Assembly: GCA_949130495.1 (NCBI GenBank)
Contig: OX422222.1
Span: 102,847,709-102,911,708 of the forward strand
DNA: 64,000 bases
Reading direction: 5' to 3'
Source: Sambucus nigra
Lineage: Eukaryota; Streptophyta; Magnoliopsida; Dipsacales; Adoxaceae
Of this stretch, positions 48,802-60,266 are shown in pieces. The notes under the pieces are model-generated. The model did no database searches. It was not told where the DNA came from and saw only the letters and a program-made list of their open reading frames with translations. Made by a program: the position numbers and the translations under genes. Position 1 is the first letter of the stretch; each line of letters begins with the position of its first letter.

Positions 48802-48965
48802 TCTGAGATAAGAATAAAGTCTATAAGTTCGCAGTTATAAACTTAAAATAGCTGAAGAACGTAGCATATATAAAAGAATACAACAGTCCTAAAATATAGG
48901 GCTCTACATCAAAGAAAGCTCAGCGGAAACATAATAAGCCGTTCAGATCCTAAAGGACACTAGAA

Positions 48966-48983
48966 CCTGATGCTCGGATACCA
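48966..48983 (-). other. Primer binding site, initiator tRNA-Met
   Basis: Minus-strand TGGTATCCGAGCATCAGG begins two bases after the LTR 3' end. It matches the complement of the initiator tRNA-Met 3' end (TGGTATCAGAGC type) with one mismatch in the first 12 bases. Confidence 0.8.
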
Positions 48984-48985
48984 CC

Positions 48986-49103
48986 TGTGACACCCCGAAT
49001 AATTAAATACCGGGTAGCTACTCCTTTACTGAATCAACTTGACATTTTGTATTGATTTAATAAAGGAGTAGCTACCCGGTATTTAATTAGTCGGGGTGTC
49101 ACA
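48986..49103. repeat. Collapsed 5' LTR forming a U5-U5 inverted repeat
   Basis: Two 43-bp arms (48,986-49,028 and 49,061-49,103) are inverted copies of each other with one mismatch, around a 32-base centre. The outer 75 bp (49,029-49,103) are an exact inverted copy of the LTR 3' tip at 41,190-41,264. The inner arm is the remaining true 3' tip of the 5' LTR, next to the primer site. The U3 and R parts of the 5' LTR are missing. Confidence 0.9.
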
Positions 49104-51097
49104 GGCTTGTATATTGAGGATTATGTATACTTATAGCCGAGATGATATATCTTATACATATGAACGAGGGTTAGTTTGTATATATATATATAGATATATG
49201 GATATGTGAATATATGTATATATATTTGTATGTATATGAATATTTAAACCTTATGTGATGGTTTAATACTGGATCATATGATGGGATCATATGGATGTGT
49301 ATATATTGTGCATGTGAATGATATATATACTTATTTGGTTAAGAATACCCCGCTCATGCTATCATTGGGAAGTTTTCGCGCAGAGGGTGAGCATCCTGGC
49401 TTAAGGAGCAGAGTGTGGATATTCCCCAGGTCATAGTCGTCCAGTGTGTTATTATGTGATTTATATTTTTGGGGTGGGACGTGGTGGGTATGTCTCGTCT
49501 CATTGACCGGTTAGGAGCTATGGCCGCTTCCCGGGACATTGTGTGCGTGAGTATATCACGATGTGGGTGTCGTTGATTCCCACCAGATGGTCCCCAGTAT
49601 TGCTACGTGAGCCGGGTACTAGGAAGATGATCGCATGGTGCTGTTTATCGGCGCTATATATAGCCGGGTATATTATGTGCATGGCCATTGTACATCAGAT
49701 GTGATATGTACACTTGGTCATAGGTATGGATGATGGTCTATATATATATGTGGTTAAAATGAATGCCTATATATATTTATATATATCCTATAGATGAAAG
49801 GATATGGAATCTTTGTGGAGTACATCTTGGATGATTATGATGTACTAGATTTATGGGGGTTGATGTATCGCATTTAAGGAATATTTCGGTTACATCATCC
49901 CAAGGATGTTATTGGAGATTTTAAGTTTTTTTCATATTGTAATCTAAATTTAGTTGTTGTTGTAGTATAAAATTGTATGTATGGCATAACGGATCTCTAG
50001 GATCGACATTATCAAGGAGTAGTGTAACAGGGCGGTTCCTTGTTTGGATTTCGCTTTGCAAGACTCCCCACGCACGAAACGTAGTGCAATGTTGAGATTG
50101 GAGAGAAGTTTTGTCAATAATTTGTATGCATGTTATTTAGAAATTAAATCATATGAATTAACCCCAATTATATTTGGGTAACGCATTAAGAGTTATAATT
50201 GAATAAAATTATAAACCGGAATCCATTAAGCCTTGTAGGGCGTATATGTTTGAAAATAATCTAGTACGACTACTAAGGGGTGGACTCTTGGGTATACTAG
50301 AAAGGCAGGTATTGGGGGTATAGGCTATGACTATGTTTAGTTAGGTTGTCTTTATAGGTGGGGTAACTTAACTAAAATTTCAGGATGCGAATAAGTGCGC
50401 GCCGTTAGAGGAGAGGTGAGTTGGGGTTTCACGAGAGTGCGATTCCACTTCAAATTATGAAATAACTGCATTGATATTTATTATGCACGGTTAACACACT
50501 TGCTAAATATTTTCACAACTCGGGTTCTGACCCGTTTACTTTTCTCTCCTGCATGTATATATATATATATACTATTACAGATGTCCTACCGCATGGATGT
50601 CGGATGACCTTATATTCGGAGTCTTGGGAGCCGTGACAGGTGCAGACTATTGCGGGATGTAGATTGTAGTCGCTTCCTACTTCTTTAAAAATCTAGGTAG
50701 GATTCATGTTGTGTATCTGGTTTATGCCCAATGGATATTTATATATATTTCATTTATTCCATTTCAGTTATTGTATTAGTTGTGGCCCGACAACTTATTC
50801 GAGTTTATTTCCTTGTGGTATATTCGGTTGTAGTTATTTATTTCATTTTATTCTAGCATTTCATTTATCACTGTTCTTTCATGCATCTTTCTTTCCTTTA
50901 TTAGTAGTGTTATAGTGTTGGTTTGTTGTCTGTTGCACATTTTCTTTTAATTTTAACACCTCGTTTATATGATATCAGGTAGTTAGTCCTATATTATACA
51001 GTACCGACAGTTGGTGTTAAGACTGAGCCATCTGAAACTCCTAATTTAATGTAGTAAAGGGCTGGCCACCCGTTATTATTTTGAGCGGGTTGTTACA

Positions 51098-52753
51098 GAT
51101 GGTATCAAAGCATCAATTTCTAGAGTCTTTAGGATCTGTGCGGGTTCTCTGCGTTCTCCCGTTAACGTTCTTGATATAAATCCCTACTATTAGGATTGTT
51201 GTCTTCACTGCGGTTATCTTCTTCTGTGAAGAGTATTCACTTAATCGACGTTCTGATAACAGTTGCTCTCGTTTCACACGTCGCCTAGATTATGTCGTCT
51301 AGGAAAGAATAATATTAGAGATACAATACCCATAACAGATTTTCGGTACGCTTTGATCGGGGGTATTTATTTCTCCCGATTCTGATGGAGTTATAAGAAA
51401 GAGAACTCTAGCAGTGGTTTAGGGTGTTCTATCGGTGGTTGAGTATGAAAGGGAAAATCTACTCGAATGTTGAATCTTGGACTTATTAAGGTAAGTCTAA
51501 AGAGATGTATGTAGTGTAATCCTTGGGAGGTTTAGATTGAGAAACTTGTCAATCTTTGTTGGGAAGCCTCGTGATGCTGACTTCTACCGGTGGAAGTTAG
51601 GTGGCATTGACAAATTATTAAGGGTATCGTCTTTATTTAAGAAGGGCGTAAGAAATTGGAGACTCAGGTTTGTTGAGTAGGACTGAGGGAGTTTTCGGTA
51701 GTCGCAATCGTGTTTTGTCCTTCAAAATGGTTTGGTAGTATTTTGGGGAAGATGTTTCTCTTGTGGAGAAATAGGGTTAGGAATAATGATTGTCCTGGAA
51801 GAAGTAGAGGATCTTGAATTGAGATCCTTGGACGGGGTGCATGGAAATTTTCCAAGAGGAAGGAGTGAGTAAGTATGGCCTTTGTATGGCATCTTTTAGA
51901 GATAATACATCTTCTCATAAGGAGATAGTAGGGAGTTGTGCTATTGAATTCTGAAAGTGCGGAATGTTGAGGTTTGTTGAATAGTGACTATAAGGTCATT
52001 TGTCTTATGGATGAGTTCGGGTAATTGTAGTGTTCCAACGAGAGGAGGACTTACCTTGAGGAAAATGCTTTAGTGCAATGCAAGGGATTATACTTGGGAG
52101 GTTTAAAGTTTGGTAGATATATGTTGAGCAGATAATTTAGCTCATAATTGTGCTAGTTTTGAGAACTAGGTATTGTTAGAGTATTATTTTTGTTGAGTCC
52201 TTGTGTCCTAAACATGGTGTTTGTTTGGTGTGTCGAAAGACGCGGATTTTATTTATATTGTATTGTTGTATAGGCCTTCGAGAAATATCTAAAATATGAA
52301 AATCTTTTATAAAACCTTAACCCTGGTTCAACTAATCTCAATCCCCGACCTAGCTACATAGTAGTGTATTAGGAGGGTTCCTTGCTTGGATTTCGCTTGC
52401 GAGACCTCCCCCGCACGAAGGTAGCTAGCGTCAAGAATTGAGGAGAGTTCAATCATGGGAAATTTCAAACTTTTATATATTTAGTATGTGTTGTTATATA
52501 TTAAATTGTCGAGGGTTATATTATGATTTGAGGCTAATGGAGCCTGACTATAATTTTACGAGTGGAAACTCGGGTACAGGGTGTATGGGCCCCCTGGGTA
52601 GCTAGTTGATTTTAAAATTTATATCGTTCAATGTGAGAACCATGAAGGATCGGTTTAGTGATATTGAGGGTTATTATAAGGACTAGAAGAGATTGAGGTC
52701 CTAGTCATATCTTAAATTTCGCGGGCGAAATTTTTGTAAGGGGGGGGGGAGTA
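51098..52753 (+). other. Non-coding interior of LARD-like element
   Basis: 1,656 bp between the LTRs. It contains the primer site at 51,100-51,117 (TGGTATCAAAGC, one mismatch to the iMet complement in the first 12 bases) and a polypurine run at 52,740-52,753. No gag, protease, RT or integrase motif is visible on either strand; the only frames are short. Confidence 0.8.
52740..52753 (+). other. Polypurine tract of LARD-like element
   Basis: A run of ten G bases followed by AGTA lies directly before the 3' LTR start TGTAACAACCC. Confidence 0.8.
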
Positions 52754-53516
52754 TGTAACAACCCTTGATTCTTGAGAACGAGGAAAAAAAACTTTTGGGA
52801 AAATAAAATAAAATTAAATTAGAGAATTTTAAAATTTAAGAATTGAGGTCCAAAAATAGAGGTCATTTCAAAGTATTCCGGATGACGATTTTGAGGGTAC
52901 CATCGATCCCGGAAGGGTCGAGATAGTCAAAATGACTGTCATTGGGTCTTATTTCGGCTTCGGAATGTTTTTAAGTCAATTTGACTCGAATTAGAGTAAA
53001 CGAGTCATTTAAAGTGTGTATTAACATTTAAAATTGGGTTTATTGTTTTCAAGGATTTAAGAGGCTTACAGATCAAGCCTTCTCATTTGAGAGAGAGAGA
53101 AAAAGCCCTAGAGGGATAAAGAAGAAAGAAAGAAGAAGAAAGGAAGAAAGAGAGGAGAAAAAGCTTGGAGAATCCAGCCCAAACGCGACAACGAGGACGA
53201 TTCAACCTCTACAAAATCGAGGCAAGTGTTTAACCTTGCTAAATAAGTCATTTGTGTATTGCATTTCATAATCTGTGGGTTAAAGAAATGGATTTTTGGG
53301 TATTAATAACAAAACCTAGATTTTGGGTACTAAAAATGGAAATTTGATGTTTATATATGGGTTAATGATATATAAATTGTGGGGATGAAATGTAGGATGA
53401 GTTTACATGTTAAGAATATTATTGGGTTAAAGATTTGGGGGTTTTGTGATGATATTTGTGTGTTTGAGGAAGTAGGGTTTGGTCAAAAATTGAAAACGTA
53501 CAAGATAACTGGTGTA

Positions 53517-53640
53517 GCCGGTCGACCGTGCCCAGGGGACCGGTCGACCGCGCTTTAAAGGAAAAGCCTACTGCATTTCTTTTTAGGCAAAATTGGGACA
53601 CCGCGGTTGACCGGGGGTCTGGGACTGGTCGACCGGTCCC
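53517..53640. promoter_or_regulatory. CCGGTCGACCGG palindrome cluster in 3' LTR
   Basis: Counterpart of 40,074-40,196. Three units remain; the terminal 20-bp palindrome (53,621-53,640) carries a single C-to-T change on the left arm. Confidence 0.5.
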
Positions 53641-55273
53641 CTATGTTTAGCCCAAGATTTGGATTTCTTTCTTTCCCTTTTTCTTTTGAAATTTTATTCT
53701 TAGCGGCTTTCTTAATGGGTTTATTATGAAGGGTTATGATATTAGATTACGGTAATAGGGCCCTAGGTCGAATAGGGGCTTGCGAGCCTATGTTAAAATT
53801 GATTTAGGAGGATGGGATGCCTCTTTTAATAATGAAAGAAATATGGGACTGAATTGATTGGCGGATTATCCTATTATGATGGAGGTGGGAAATCATGGAT
53901 TGGTTGTAAATGGTAGAGATAGTCCCTTGTTGCTTAAGTAGGTATGAAAAATGGATATTTTGAGGCATAGTGGGGGATCTTAGTGAGGACAGGAGTTCTA
54001 GCTTGAGGTCATAAGTCAGCATAGATATGCTGGGAGGTTAAGAAATTTTAGAGAGAGTGGTGAGAGTACGATATGAAATTGTAGGCCGAAAGTAGTGCCA
54101 AATTCTGATAGTAAATGGAATTCTATCGAGATTAAGGTTTGGGGACCGAAGAGAGAGTGGGGTCACGTATCCTTAGAAATGTTTAAATTAAGGAACAGTC
54201 GGTAACCCAATAGAAGTAAGGGTTCATAAGATCAATCAAACCATAGGTGAAATTGGGAACGATTTGGATCGTATTATTGACTAGAATAAGCGGTAACATA
54301 AATTCTAGTAACGATAGTTATACATAATTATGTGGAACTAACCACTGAGATTCCAACACTTGAAATGAAGTTGGGATAAGTTGAGGTTTATAGACTATTA
54401 GTCATATGGTCAAATAGTACTAAAGATAATTATGTACTTTCAAATATAGATGAAATGTGTAGTGATGGTTTCCTACACTAATCTTTGGGTGATAACCCTA
54501 ATGTTGGAGATATACATGTATTTTTGGGAGACTATTCATCATAGGAAAAATGGATGAATATGCTTCAAGTGAGGGATTGTATTCACATATCTTGGCAAAT
54601 TAAATGAGTTTGTGGTGACGGCTTGTATATTGAGGATTATGTATACTTCTAGCCGAGATGATATATCTTATACATATGAACGAGGGTTAGTTTGTATATA
54701 TATAGATATATGGATATGTGAATATATGTATATATATCTGTATGTGTATGAATATATGGATATATTTACGTTGTGAATATTTAAACCTTAAGTGATTTTA
54801 TAATATTGGATCATATGATGGGATCATATGGATGTGTATATATTGTGCATGTGAATGATATATATACTTATTTGGTTAAGCATACCCCGCTCATGCTATC
54901 ATTGGGAAGTTTTCGCGCAAAGGGTGAGCATCCTGGCTTAAGGAGCAGGGTGTGGATATTCCCCAGGTCATAGTCGTCTAGTGTGTTATTATGAGAATTA
55001 TATTTTTGGGGTGGGACGTGGTGGGTATGTCTCGTCTCATTGACTGGTTAGGAGCTATGTCCGCTTCCCGGGACGTTGTGTGCGTGAGTATATCACGAGG
55101 TGGGTGTCGTTGATCCCCACCAGGTGGTCCCCAATATTGCTACATGAGTCGGGCACTGGGAAGATGATAGCATGGTGCATTTTATCGACGCTATATATAG
55201 ACGGGTATATTATGTGCATGGCCATTGTACATCAGATGTGATATGTACACTTGGTTATGGGTATGGATGATGG

Positions 55274-55337
<64 letters not shown>
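55274..55337. repeat. (AT)n(GT)n compound microsatellite
   Basis: About 20 bp of AT followed by about 44 bp of GT. The 5' LTR has only a short (TA)n at the matching place, so the tract grew or shrank after insertion. Confidence 0.95.
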
Positions 55338-55338
<1 letters not shown>

Positions 55339-56778
55339 TTAGAATGAATGCCTATATATATTTATATATATCCTATAGATGAAAGGATATGGAATCTTTG
55401 TGGAGTGCATCTTGGATGATTATGATGCACTAGATTGATGGGGGTTGATGTATCGCATTTAAGGAATATTTCGATTACATCATCCGAAGGATATTATTGG
55501 AGATTTTAAGTTGTTTTCATATTGTAATCTAAATTTAGTAGTTGTAGTAGTATAAAATTGTATGTATGGCATAATGGATCTCTAGGATAGACATTGTCAA
55601 GGAGTAATGTAATAAGGCGGTTCCTTGTTTGGATTTCGCTTTGCGAGACTCCCCACGCACGAAACGTAGTGCAATGTGGAGATTGGAGAGAAGTTTTGTC
55701 AATAATTTGTATGCATGTTATTTAGAAATTAAATCATATGAATTAACACCAATTATATTTGGGTAATGTATTAAGAGTTATAATTGAATAAAATTATAAA
55801 TCAGAATCCATTAAGCCTTGTAGGGCCTATATGTTTGAAAATAATCTAGTACGACTAGTAAGGGGTGGACTCGTGCTTATACTAGAATGGCAGGTATTGG
55901 AGGTATAGGCTATGCCTATGTTTAGTTAGGTTGTCTTTATAGGTGGGGTAACTTAACTAAAATTTTAGGATGCCAATAGGTGCGCGCCGTTAGAGGAGAG
56001 GTGAGTTGGGATTTCACGAGAGTGCAATTCCACTTTAAATTATGAAATAAGTGCATTGATATTTATTATGCATGGTTAACACACTTGCTAAATATTTTCA
56101 CAACTCGGGCTCTGACCCATTTACTTTTCTCTCCTGCATGTATATATATATATATATACTATTACAGGTGTCCTACCGCATGGATGCCGGATGACCTTCT
56201 ATTCAGAGTCTTGGGAGCCGTGACAGGTGCGGACTGTTGCGGGATGTAGATTGTAGTCACTTCCTACTTCTTTAAAAATCTAGGTTGGATTCATGTTGTG
56301 TATCAGGTTTATACCCAAGAGATATTTATATATGCTTACATTTATTCCATTTCAGTTATTGTATTGGTTGTGACCCGACAGCTTATTCGGGTTTATTTCC
56401 TTGTGGTATATTCGGTTGTAGTTATTTATTTCATTTTATTCTAGCATTTCATTTATCACTGTTCTTTCATGCATCTTTCTTTCCTTTATTAGTAGTGTTA
56501 TAGTGTTGGTTTGTTGTCTGTTGCACATTTTATTTTAATTTTAACACCTCGTTTATAAGATATCGGGTTGTTAGTCCTATATTATATAGTACCGACAGTT
56601 GGTGTTGAGACTGAGCCATCTGAAACTCCTGATTTAATGTAGTATAGGGCTGGACACCCGCTATTATTTTGAGCGGGTTGTTACAGCCTCTTAGCAAAAA
56701 TCCGAATCGTACTTTTCATCACCCTCTCTAACTCTCAATAATGAACATGCAACATAAAACCATAATTTGCACCAATAT

Positions 56779-57569
56779 TGTAATACCCCATAAAATTTGC
56801 AAATAGGTTGATCTGGTCTAATACAAAAATCATGGGAATAAAAAAAGTTTGGTAACATTCTCAGCATAAATGAAAACCTAAAATTGAACAAGTAATATAA
56901 AGAAGTAAAGAACTATTGAATTAAAACATACGAACCATAACTGCCAATAAAGTCAACCCAAGTCTAAGATAACCACCCCCTAAGACATGTAAAAATAAAT
57001 ATAAAAACAAACTAAATAACAAGTATAAGTAGAATAAGATTATAACTGAATTTAGTTTAAAATATTACTAGAGATCGTCCTCATGTCTTTTAGTATCTTA
57101 TAAGTTATCACAAAACCAACAATCCTGGATATCATATGCGTCTAATGCCAGGACCAAGTGAACTATATGATTACATATTATTACATTGAATTGAATATCA
57201 ATAAATAGGTGTTATATATTTCTCAAGTACATACATCTTATTAGGAAACCCATGCATACATGTATATTTACATATGTACTATTCATCTCTTCATCGTACG
57301 ACCCAGGGTATAACCCATATCTATCTACAGGGGTGTCGAAGTTGTGCAGTTGTACGGTCCATAAGTGTTTACCCTCTAGAAATTATACCAAATGTACACA
57401 TAATTCATATATAACACAAAGTACACAAATCATGTATGATCCAACCCACTAAAGTAAAAAAATAAATAAATACAATCCCCAATCATCAGGGTTAAACATA
57501 ATGTTTCAACTTACTATTAATTAAAATGCATGTTAGTTATAATCTATTATATATAACACTAGCCTGATA
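56779..57569 (-). repeat. Possible LTR 3' fragment, minus strand
   Basis: TGTAATACCCC at 56,779 would be the complement of an LTR end, and 57,060-57,380 is similar in style to Tekay LTR interiors. It is cut at 57,570 by another LTR end. The border is weak and no target duplication was seen. Confidence 0.3.
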
Positions 57570-58861
57570 CGTGACACTCCGTCTATTTAAATACCGAGTA
57601 GCTACTCCTTTATAAAATTAATACAGAATATCATGTTGGTTCACTCTTAGCATCACTATCGAAAAACATTTAATTAGTCACTAGCTACCTAATACTTAAA
57701 AAGTGAGATGTCAAATTTTATTAATTAAATTAACATACAATCAAGTAATGAATAACCAACCATTCAACATTCACAGAAACAATCTTATAGGAAGAATTAA
57801 TAGACAAAAATAACAGAGTCTGGAGTAACACTCCAAATATAGTCTCAATGTCAATTAATACCAGTAAAAAAGTCTGAATATCTAAATAAATCAACCAACT
57901 GAAATGAAAATGAAAGTTTGAAACTTATATCTCCAAATGAAAAGGGGATACATGCCCTAAATGATGTAGATAACTCTGTAAGAATCAAATATAGATGGTG
58001 GAGGCGTCTAATATCAAGATCCTGCAACTTCCACACCAGCTACAACACGTTAATAAAATTGAACTCTTATGCCTGGAGTCCTTGTGGATGGACACCATAA
58101 TGATTTTTACAAAACAAAAATAGATTTGGAAGAAAATGGCTAAGATCCCGATGTGAAAATAGTTTAAAACAACAAGTGTTTAAATTGCATTAAATAGGAA
58201 ATATCATATACATGTTAGTCCCGTGCTCTCACTTGAGATTCTCTCCCCTCAACTATTGTGCACGTCTCATGCATATTTACTACCCATTGTAGCTACGCTA
58301 CCCACCTATCTTATCGGTAACAAATCTTTTCTATAGGGATTACGATATTCATCCACTCGTATTACCTAGATACCATGGAATTCCATTACCATTATTTATT
58401 AATCAATTTTAAGTAACTTAATATTCATTTTAAATTTCCACCAGTTTACATTATTCTGTAGGTCTCATCCTAACACATCTACCAAGAAACATAGTAGAAC
58501 AATCTCAAGTATATATTTACATCACTTTAAGACCATATATACCAATATGGAACCCCTACGCTGAGCTGCAGTGCATGCATACTCTGCTATCAAATCCCGA
58601 TATATCACGTACGTAAGGATTACAAGTTTTGAATCACTCAGGAACCGTAACAATATAAATCACACATATTGGAGGCGAACATAGTTCACATACCTATGGG
58701 TCACGCGCATGCCTATGCTCCCAAAGTAAGCTTACTTATCAACTCATAAATAAGTCTTCACAATCCTATATTTTTGAGGCACCAAATCTAACTCCCCCCG
58801 AAGGCAAATAAGACAAGATTTTTCTCTTCCTACAACCTCCCATCATAGCAAGTGATATACC
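57570..58861 (-). repeat. Diverged Tekay-type LTR 3' fragment, minus strand
   Basis: Aligns by eye with 41,190-42,475, sharing the terminal block (GTGACACTCCG... then ATACCGAGTAGCTACTCCTT) and later blocks such as GGAGGCGAACAT. It stops where the plus-strand element begins at 58,862, so the rest of this LTR probably lies beyond the window. Confidence 0.7.
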
Positions 58862-58927
58862 TGTATATACCCTTGGCCAGGCCGAGGGCGTACTCCACCT
58901 GGGCGAGGCCAAGATGACCCCTCATCA

Positions 58928-59475
58928 GACCTAGATGACCCACTAAGGGGCCGACCCCTCATCAGGTCCAAATGACCCTTCAAGGGGTCGAGCCCCTCAT
59001 TATGGTCCAGATGACCCTTCAAGGGACTGACCCCTCATCAGGTCCAGACAACCCTTCAGAGGGCTGACCCCTTATCAGGTCCAGACGACCCTCCAAGGGG
59101 CCGACTCCTCATCAGGTCCGGATGACCCTTCAAGGGGCCGACCCGTCATCAGGTCCAAATGACCCTTCAAGGGGATAACCCCTCATCAGGTCCAGATGAC
59201 CCTTCAAGGGGTCGATCCCTCATCAACTCCAGACGACCCTTCAAGGGGCCGACCCCTTATCAGGTCCAGACGACCCTTCAAGGGGATGACCCCTTATCAG
59301 GTCCAGATGACCCTCCAAGGGGACGACCTCTCATCAGGTCCAAATGACCCTTCAAGGGGCCGACCCATCATCAGGTCCAGACGACCCTCCAAGGGGCCAA
59401 CCCCTCATCAGGTCCTGACGACCCTCTAAGGGGCCGACCCCTCGTCTGGTCCAGACGACCCTCCGAGGGTACGAC
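58928..59475. repeat. 37-bp minisatellite in LTR, about 15 units
   Basis: Units begin GGTCCAGATGACCCTTCAAG and end CCGACCCCTCATCA. Starts at 58,965, 59,004, 59,041, 59,078, 59,115, 59,152, 59,189, 59,226, 59,263, 59,300, 59,337, 59,374, 59,411 and 59,448 show an almost fixed 37-bp step. Each unit carries the near-palindrome CCCTTCAAGGGG. Because 37 is not a multiple of three, the open frames across it are chance. Confidence 0.95.
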
Positions 59476-59759
59476 AGTATGAGGCATAAATTAGGCCAGA
59501 CTCACTCTCAGAAGAAACTTTACCCTCAGCCTCATGTAGGCCGAGGATGACATCATCATAGTGCGTGATTTGGGAGACGCGTGGAATAGTGCGCATGAGG
59601 CTCACATGGCACGTGGAAGACCGTTATAATAGTATCACCCCCTCACGTGAGGGAATATAATGTCATCATTTGGTATCTACAGGTGTCAACAGGAGATTGG
59701 CTAGATCATCATTCGTATTCACCATGCATACTTGGGGGGTACGCTACACCCCCAAGACC

Positions 59760-59767
59760 TATATATA
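59760..59767 (+). promoter_or_regulatory. LTR TATA box
   Basis: TATATATA in CCTATATATACTTG, about 285 bp downstream of the minisatellite and 320 bp before the LTR end, fitting a U3 promoter. Confidence 0.55.
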
Positions 59768-60086
59768 CTTGTCACCTACAACCCTACAAGAAGGGGGGAT
59801 CGATAATTGTAACTATAACAAAAACTCTTCTTGTACACACAGCAGAGAGAGAAAGGGAGCTTATGTGCATTGTATCGAAGGCCATTAGTTCCCATACTTA
59901 GTGGATCACACACTCACAGTGGATGTAGGCCTAATTGGCTGAACCACTATACATCATTGTCTTATTCCTCTTATACTCATCCCCTTCTATAAACATACAC
60001 ATATACATCTCTATGGATGCCATTGTTACTACTGTTTGAGCTCATCGTCACTTATCTAGTGGTGCTAGATTTCAGCATCATCAGTT

Positions 60087-60105
60087 TGGCGCTATCTGTG
60101 GGAAC
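60087..60105 (+). other. Primer binding site of Tat-lineage element
   Basis: TGGCGCTATCTGTGGGAAC follows the LTR end by three bases. I do not assign the tRNA with confidence. Confidence 0.65.
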
Positions 60106-60266
60106 GAGAAGACATCTCTTCGTTTGTACAACTCGACCTCAGTGGGCACTCTGGTGGTGAGCCGGTTCTCCCCCTGTGTGGAGACGTTTCACCATTGAAA
60201 GAGACCCATTAAGTTTCTCAAGATCATAATTCTTTTCTTCAATTCAGCTCTTCATAGCTCAAACAC

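Larger units (their letters stand above)
41190..49103 (-). mobile_element. Tekay/Del-type chromovirus with aberrant 5' end
   Basis: A 7,914-bp minus-strand element with 5-bp target duplications GGCTT (41,185-41,189 and 49,104-49,108); the empty site is readable in the other LTR of the host element at about 54,616. It holds one complete LTR (3' side), a polypurine tract, gag-pol with a C-terminal chromodomain, and an iMet-type primer site. The 5' LTR is only 118 bp and its outer 75 bp are an inverted copy of the LTR 3' tip. Confidence 0.93.
39309..51097 (+). repeat. 5' LTR of LARD-like element (interrupted)
   Basis: Two pieces, 39,309-41,189 and 49,104-51,097, together about 3.87 kb after removing the nested element and one copy of its target duplication. 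It aligns along its whole length with 52,754-56,685. Confidence 0.92.
39309..56685 (+). mobile_element. LARD-like LTR element, split by a nested insertion
   Basis: Two 3.9-kb LTRs (TGTAACAACCC ... GGGTTGTTACA, a perfect 11-bp terminal inverted repeat) flank only 1,656 bp of interior. Perfect target duplications GCCTC lie at 39,304-39,308 and 56,686-56,690. The primer site resembles initiator tRNA-Met, and a G-run polypurine tract precedes the 3' LTR. No gag or pol frame exists inside, so it is non-autonomous and presumably used proteins of a related gypsy element. A 7.9-kb chromovirus sits in the 5' LTR. Confidence 0.92.
52754..56685 (+). repeat. 3' LTR of LARD-like element
   Basis: 3,932 bp, uninterrupted, clearly homologous to the split 5' LTR with scattered base changes and small indels. 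It includes an expanded (AT)n(GT)n tract not seen at that length in the 5' LTR, and the empty target site of the nested chromovirus (GACGGCTTGTATATTG at about 54,618). Confidence 0.95.
58862..60083 (+). repeat. 5' LTR of Tat-lineage element
   Basis: About 1.22 kb, from TGTATATACCC to TTTCAGCATCATCA, four bases before the primer site. It holds a 37-bp minisatellite in its upstream half and a TATA box at 59,760. Confidence 0.75.

Noticed and set aside
50706..50915. Conserved plus-strand frame also present at 56,285-56,503
   Set aside because: Conserved only because both lie at the same place in the two LTRs; the peptide is Phe/Leu/Ser-rich and low in information.
59159..59429. Plus-strand frames across the 37-bp repeats, and resemblance to a CRISPR array
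   Set aside because: The period is not a multiple of three, the units are tandem without unique spacers, and this is plant DNA.
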